10,304 nt of DNA from JAFGIT01 sp016929465 [NCBI: Candidatus Coatesbacteria bacterium] (lineage in GTDB: Bacteria; B130-G9), in the NCBI GenBank assembly GCA_016929465.1, contig JAFGIT010000323.1, forward strand, positions 1-10,304. The letters are read 5' to 3'. The notes beneath the pieces are model-generated. The model was not told the DNA's origin. It saw only the letters and a program-made list of their open reading frames with translations, and did no database searches. Below are positions 6,943 to 10,304 of this stretch, one piece after another; positions within the stretch are counted from its first letter, which is position 1; each line of letters opens with the position of its first letter. The translations under genes and the position numbers were made by a program.

Positions 6943-6956
6943 TGCTAGCAATGATC

Positions 6957-6982
6957 CACGAATGTACACGAAGGACCACGAA
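6957..6982 (+). repeat. Three CACGAA boxes at 10-bp spacing
   Basis: CACGAA occurs at 6957-6962, 6967-6972 and 6977-6982, separated by TGTA and GGAC. Arrays of CCACGAA/CACGAA words are commonly dispersed between genes in several bacterial groups. Here the array fills the gap between two co-directional genes, and its last box runs into AAGGAG (6981-6986), the ribosome binding site of the next gene. Confidence 0.6.
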
Positions 6983-6994
6983 GGAGAGAAAAGG

Positions 6995-9499
6995 ATGAAA
7001 ATGGCTATTTCAATAATCTCGCTGGCGGCCCTTGTCGTCATCCTTTGCAGCATGGCACATGCCGCAACCTACCACGTGAACCAGGACGGGACGGGTGATC
7101 TCACAGTCATCCAGGCCGCGATCGATGCATCAGTCGATGGCGATGAGATCATCGTCCATCCGGGGACATACTATGAGAACATTCAATTCAATGGGCCCAA
7201 TATCGTGCTTCGCTCAACTGATCCTGACGATTGGGATGTGGTCGAAGCGACGGTGATCGACGGCCAGCAGAATGGGCAATCTGTGGTGAGATTCGCCCGG
7301 ACGGAGGACGAGAGATGTCGGCTCTCGGGATTGACACTAACGAACGGTCTATCGACTGAAGGAGGCGGAGGGATATGGGGGGGATGGTATTACCACGAGA
7401 AGACATTTGCCACTATTGAGAACTGCCTGATAACGGGCAACAGCTCGACGATATACGGTGGCGGGCTGGCATACTGCTATGGCACAACTCGAAACTGCAT
7501 AATCACCGGCAATGTTGCCCAAGGAGAGGGAGGTGGACTATGCAGGAGTGGAGCAATCACGAATTGTGAAATAAGCAACAATACCGCTAGTATGGGAGGG
7601 GGATTGTACTATTGTCTCGGAACAGTCTCCAATTGCAGTATAATCAACAATTCTGCAAGAACAGCGGGGGGCGGCTTCTCTAAATGCGTTGGGACAGTGA
7701 TCAACTCTGATATCAGCCACAATTCGGGCGGGTCATCTGGAGGCGGCGTCTATCACGGTAGCGGGACGTTCTTCGACTGCACAATCAGCGGCAACAACGC
7801 CCATTCGGGCGGCGGGTTATGCGCAAATGAGGGAACCTTCATCAATTGCCTCATCCATGATAATTCAGCAGATTCGGATGGGGGAGGAGTGTATTTCGAA
7901 TCGTATTACAGGGCTTGCGGAGAGCAGAATCCGTGCCTATTGGGGTATTACGTTCCTGAGATGATCAATTGCACCGTAAGTAATAATTCCGCCGGCCGTG
8001 ATGGCGGAGGTATATGGTCCAATTGGTGCTTCATCTCCAATAGCGTCATTTGGGGCAACGAGGCATCAGGAGAGGAGCCAACTTACATTCATGACCCCTT
8101 TCATCAAGGGATCGACCATTCCTGCATCGAGCATTGGACGCCTGAGGGCGAGGGCTGCATCTCAACTGACCCTTTCTTCGCGGCTGGACCATTGGGCGAT
8201 TATTATCTCTCTTGCAGGGAAGCTGGACAGGATGAGGACAGCCCTTGCATTGATGCCGGCGCCTCGGAGGCGGGAATGGCCAGAAGGACGACTCGGACGG
8301 ATCACATTCCTGACACCGGCATGATTGACATGGGCTATCGCTATTCGCTGTCCGAGGAGATCGATGTCGAGGTGACCTGTTCACTCAGCGCCGATGAATT
8401 CGCACCAGGCGATGCTCTTCAAGGTTCATTGGGTATTGAAAACCGAGACGGGGATGTTGTCGTGGACCTTTTCACCGGCTTTTTGCTGCCAGACGGCTCA
8501 ATGCTCTCCTACATGTCGTCCAGAGGTTTCATGAATGGCGAGTGGTATTGGTACTCCGACCTAATTCTCCCTTCCGGCTTCTCTGTGGACCCCAGCGTCA
8601 TATTCGAATTGACGCTTCCGGCACATGCCGTACCGGGCAATTACGTCTATCTCGCCGCGATCACGAACGCGCGTATGGGCGGAGCAGGCATTCTTGCGAT
8701 CGATGAGTGGCCATTCCAGATCGTCTCTGGTTCAGGGATTACAATGGTCCCGATTCCCGCCGGGTCCTTTCTAATGGGCTCTCCCGATTACGAGGAAGGA
8801 AGATGGGATGACGAGGGGCGGCAGCGGACGGTGAACATCTCTGCATTTCAGATGTCGGAGACGGAAGTAACGCAGAAGCAGTGGCAAGACGCTATGGGCT
8901 GGAACGACTCCTATTTCAGCAGCGATGACCACCCCGTGGAGCAAGTCACCTGGTATGACTGCGTGAGCTTCTGCAACGAGTTGTCGAATGCTGACGGCTA
9001 TACGAAGTGCTATACGATAGCGAACATCGGCTATGACGGCGACCACATCACATGGGCTGATGTGAAGTGCAGCTTCGAGGCGAATGGCTATCGGCTGCCT
9101 ACTGAGGCGGAGTGGGAATATGCCTGTCGAGCGGGGACTACGACACGGTTCTATACAGCCGACTCGGATTCGGACCTTGATCGCGCGGGTTGGTTTTACG
9201 GCAACTCAGGTTCTACGACGCATTCGGTTGGCGAGAATGAGCCGAATGCTTGGGGGCTCTATGACATGCATGGTAATGTCTGGGAGTGGTGCTGGGATTG
9301 GTATTTGTCTGGATACTATGGCAGTCAGCCTGATCCTGATAGCGATCCCACGGGCCCGAGCAGTGGCTCCTACCGGGTCAGGCGCGGCGGCTGCTGGAAC
9401 TTCAGCCCCCGGTACTGCCGGTCGGCTAGTCGCAGTGGCGACGGGCCGTACTACCGTGGCAGCTACGGAGGCTTTCGCCTCGTGAGGTCAGTGAGATAG
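6995..9499 (+). CDS. Secreted beta-helix + Ig-like + FGE-sulfatase-like multidomain protein
   Basis: The 834-aa product starts at ATG 6995, eight bases after AAGGAG; an upstream in-frame ATG at 6935 would overlap the previous gene and hide the signal peptide. Residues 1-23 are a signal peptide ending AHA. Residues 24-140 are the beta-helix N-cap (YHVNQDGTGDLTVIQAAIDA). Residues 143-359 are eight coils of mostly 23-24 residues with N-C-x-I-x-x-N and GGG motifs. Residues 390-450 are the end-cap module (DSPCIDAG, TTRTD, PDTGMIDMGY). Residues 455-578 are the shared Ig-like domain. Residues 581-834 are a complete FGE/SUMF1-like domain: MVPIPAGSFLMGSP, SETEVTQKQW, RLPTEAEWEYACRAG (700-714), GLYDMHGNVWEW (754-765), RRGGCW (796-801) and GFRLVR. 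C808 matches the second active cysteine of true FGE (human C341), but F803 replaces the first (C336). Classical formylglycine synthesis is therefore doubtful; related domains occur in other enzymes and in non-catalytic binding proteins. Confidence 0.9.
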   Translation: MKMAISIISLAALVVILCSMAHAATYHVNQDGTGDLTVIQAAIDASVDGDEIIVHPGTYYENIQFNGPNIVLRSTDPDDWDVVEATVIDGQQNGQSVVRFARTEDERCRLSGLTLTNGLSTEGGGGIWGGWYYHEKTFATIENCLITGNSSTIYGGGLAYCYGTTRNCIITGNVAQGEGGGLCRSGAITNCEISNNTASMGGGLYYCLGTVSNCSIINNSARTAGGGFSKCVGTVINSDISHNSGGSSGGGVYHGSGTFFDCTISGNNAHSGGGLCANEGTFINCLIHDNSADSDGGGVYFESYYRACGEQNPCLLGYYVPEMINCTVSNNSAGRDGGGIWSNWCFISNSVIWGNEASGEEPTYIHDPFHQGIDHSCIEHWTPEGEGCISTDPFFAAGPLGDYYLSCREAGQDEDSPCIDAGASEAGMARRTTRTDHIPDTGMIDMGYRYSLSEEIDVEVTCSLSADEFAPGDALQGSLGIENRDGDVVVDLFTGFLLPDGSMLSYMSSRGFMNGEWYWYSDLILPSGFSVDPSVIFELTLPAHAVPGNYVYLAAITNARMGGAGILAIDEWPFQIVSGSGITMVPIPAGSFLMGSPDYEEGRWDDEGRQRTVNISAFQMSETEVTQKQWQDAMGWNDSYFSSDDHPVEQVTWYDCVSFCNELSNADGYTKCYTIANIGYDGDHITWADVKCSFEANGYRLPTEAEWEYACRAGTTTRFYTADSDSDLDRAGWFYGNSGSTTHSVGENEPNAWGLYDMHGNVWEWCWDWYLSGYYGSQPDPDSDPTGPSSGSYRVRRGGCWNFSPRYCRSASRSGDGPYYRGSYGGFRLVRSVR
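7421..8071 (+). repeat. Coding repeat: beta-helix coils with Asn-Cys ladder
   Basis: Eight successive coils each begin with NC, NS or DC (residues 143, 167, 190, 213, 237, 261, 284 and 325 of the 6995-9499 product), with a last partial coil at 349. Most are 23 or 24 residues; the coil from 284 has a 17-residue insertion with extra cysteines. Each carries xIxxN followed by GGG-[LFVI]. The DNA copies are well diverged, so this is a structural protein repeat and not recent slippage. Confidence 0.85.
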
Positions 9500-9505
9500 A
9501 TCGCA

Positions 9506-9531
9506 GGGATGGGGGATGGGGGATGGGGGAT
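9506..9531 (+). repeat. GGGGGAT tandem repeat, G-quadruplex-capable
   Basis: Three perfect 7-bp units GGGGGAT (9511-9517, 9518-9524, 9525-9531) follow a partial GGGAT (9506-9510). Four G runs of three or more, separated by AT, satisfy the usual G-quadruplex pattern on the coding strand, beginning seven bases after the TAG stop. Confidence 0.8.
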
Positions 9532-9552
9532 GAAAAAAGGTCAAAAAAGGTT

Positions 9553-9588
9553 AATGGGGTCAATGGGGTCAATGGGGTGAATGAGGTC
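9553..9588 (+). repeat. AATGGGGTC 9-bp tandem repeat, four units
   Basis: The units AATGGGGTC (9553-9561), AATGGGGTC (9562-9570), AATGGGGTG (9571-9579) and AATGAGGTC (9580-9588) lie head to tail, the last two with one change each. It is non-coding on both strands as far as I can judge. Such short arrays vary in copy number between strains. Confidence 0.8.
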
Positions 9589-9751
9589 AAAGGAGCAAGG
9601 AGGGCAAGAGGGGGCCAGTTGGGCTTGAATTAGCGCAATAGAGCTAGCATAGTCGTGTAAAACGATTAACAGGACATCAAGGGTCGGCCGCTGCGATATT
9701 GCGCGATCGCGGGCGACAGACCTGTCATGAACCAAGCTGACGGGGCATACG

Positions 9752-10304
9752 ATGAGAACGATAGCTCTTTGCGCGATTTTGGCCGGCTCTGTTCTGGCGA
9801 CCGGATTGGCCGCTGCCGGCCCGATAATCAGCATCTATACCGACGCATATTTTTATAACTACGGCTACACGATCGAGGTGAGTTTATCTGCACAGAACGA
9901 TGAAGCGGCGATGCCAGTCGATGTTTACGTTGGTATCTTGCTGCCTGATGGCGAGATCTGGTCCACACAATGGGACCGTTGGCGACACCAGATCGAGCCG
10001 TGGGTCCCGAATATCTACGTGCCAGCCTGGTTCGAGATGCCGCGTGCGCCTTACTGGACGTTCGATCTTCCATGCGACGAGCCGCCGATAGAGGATGAAG
10101 GCGATTACGCTTTTGCGGCTCTTTTGACCTATCCCGGCACATTTGACTGGGTCTGCAACGCGAGCCTTGCGCCGTTTTCGTATCAGGCAGTTGGACCTGG
10201 GCCGGAGATCACGATGCTCCCAATTCCGGCGGGATCCTTTCTAATGGGATCTCCCGACGACGAGGAGGGAAGATGGGACAATGAGGTGCCGCAGCGGACT
10301 GTGA
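9752..10304 (+). CDS. Secreted Ig-like + FGE-sulfatase-like protein, 3' end outside window
   Basis: The frame is open from ATG 9752 to the window edge (184 codons, no stop). The start is supported by a signal peptide (residues 1-22, ending AAA) rather than by a strong ribosome binding site; only GACGGGG lies upstream. The mature protein begins GPIISIYTD and continues as the cluster's Ig-like domain (PVDVYVGILLPDGEIW at 55-70, GDYAFAALLTYPGT at 117-130, ending near 146). From residue 152 the FGE-like domain starts ITMLPIPAGSFLMGSP, then EEGRWDNEVPQRTV, where the window ends. The architecture equals that of the broken minus-strand gene at 228-1475, whose mature part also starts GPVVSV. The FGE-like portion is much closer to that of the preceding gene. 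Whether the active-site cysteines are present cannot be seen. A function in extracellular or surface biology is inferred from export only. Confidence 0.85.
   Translation, partial: MRTIALCAILAGSVLATGLAAAGPIISIYTDAYFYNYGYTIEVSLSAQNDEAAMPVDVYVGILLPDGEIWSTQWDRWRHQIEPWVPNIYVPAWFEMPRAPYWTFDLPCDEPPIEDEGDYAFAALLTYPGTFDWVCNASLAPFSYQAVGPGPEITMLPIPAGSFLMGSPDDEEGRWDNEVPQRTV

Larger units (their letters stand above)
9500..9751. other. Repeat-rich intergenic region between FGE-like genes
   Basis: The stretch contains two short tandem arrays (9506-9531 and 9553-9588), a perfect 10-bp palindrome CGCGATCGCG at 9702-9711, and a weak promoter-like pair TTGAAT (9625-9630), 17 bases, CATAGT (9648-9653) ahead of the gene at 9752. 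I see no clear intrinsic terminator after the gene that ends at 9499, so read-through into the next gene is possible. Confidence 0.45.

Noticed and set aside
9506-9588. CRISPR array
   Set aside because: The units are 7 and 9 bp, directly abutting and without spacers, so they are simple tandem repeats.
9625-9653. Promoter of the gene at 9752
   Set aside because: Both boxes match the consensus poorly (about four of six each). It is noted only within the intergenic entry.
9727-9751. Alternative ATG at 9727 for the last gene
   Set aside because: It is out of frame with the signal peptide and Ig-like domain.

Overview
The window looks like chromosomal DNA from an uncultured bacterium with moderately high GC and the standard code (TAA, TAG and TGA all end genes here). 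Genes begin with ATG preceded by purine-rich ribosome binding sites. There is one good sigma-54-type promoter and several intergenic hairpin and palindrome repeats. The protein architectures (signal peptide, right-handed beta-helix, Ig-like domain, formylglycine-generating-enzyme-like domain) are the kind seen in little-characterised candidate phyla and related lineages. I cannot assign a phylum from the sequence.

Layout. (1) 1-227: non-coding 3' flank with a REP-like palindrome. (2) 228-1475, minus: a secreted protein with a shared Ig-like domain and an FGE-sulfatase-like domain, broken by one in-frame TGA. (3) 1476-1867: AT-rich divergent intergenic region. (4) 1868-4123, plus: a 751-aa secreted protein resembling DUF6345, with a possible His/Cys dyad of clan-CD type, ending in the same Ig-like domain. 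(5) 4138-4224: hairpins between convergent genes. (6) 4228-4749, minus: a cobalamin adenosyltransferase (CobO/BtuR type), the only housekeeping gene. (7) 4750-5316: long intergenic region with hairpins, two related GGGTCAA dyads, a doubtful 53-codon ORF and a sigma-54-like promoter. (8) 5317-6942, plus: a secreted beta-helix protein ending in the shared domain. (9) 6995-9499, plus: an 834-aa secreted protein joining beta-helix, end-cap module, shared domain and FGE-like domain. (10) 9500-9751: G-rich short tandem repeats. (11) 9752-10304, plus: start of another signal peptide, shared domain, FGE-like protein, cut by the window edge.

The unifying theme is a cluster of five exported proteins. 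All carry the same domain of roughly 110-120 residues (hallmark D-[VL]-[YF] followed by a G-x-G/PDG turn and a late G-x-Y strand), recombined with different partners. The 5317-6942 and 6995-9499 genes are probably co-transcribed from the sigma-54-like promoter. The first and last proteins have the same architecture, and the last two FGE-like domains are about 82% identical in DNA over 97 aligned bases, so the cluster has grown by duplication and domain shuffling. No sulfatase or other obvious FGE client is present, so the role of the FGE-like domains is open.
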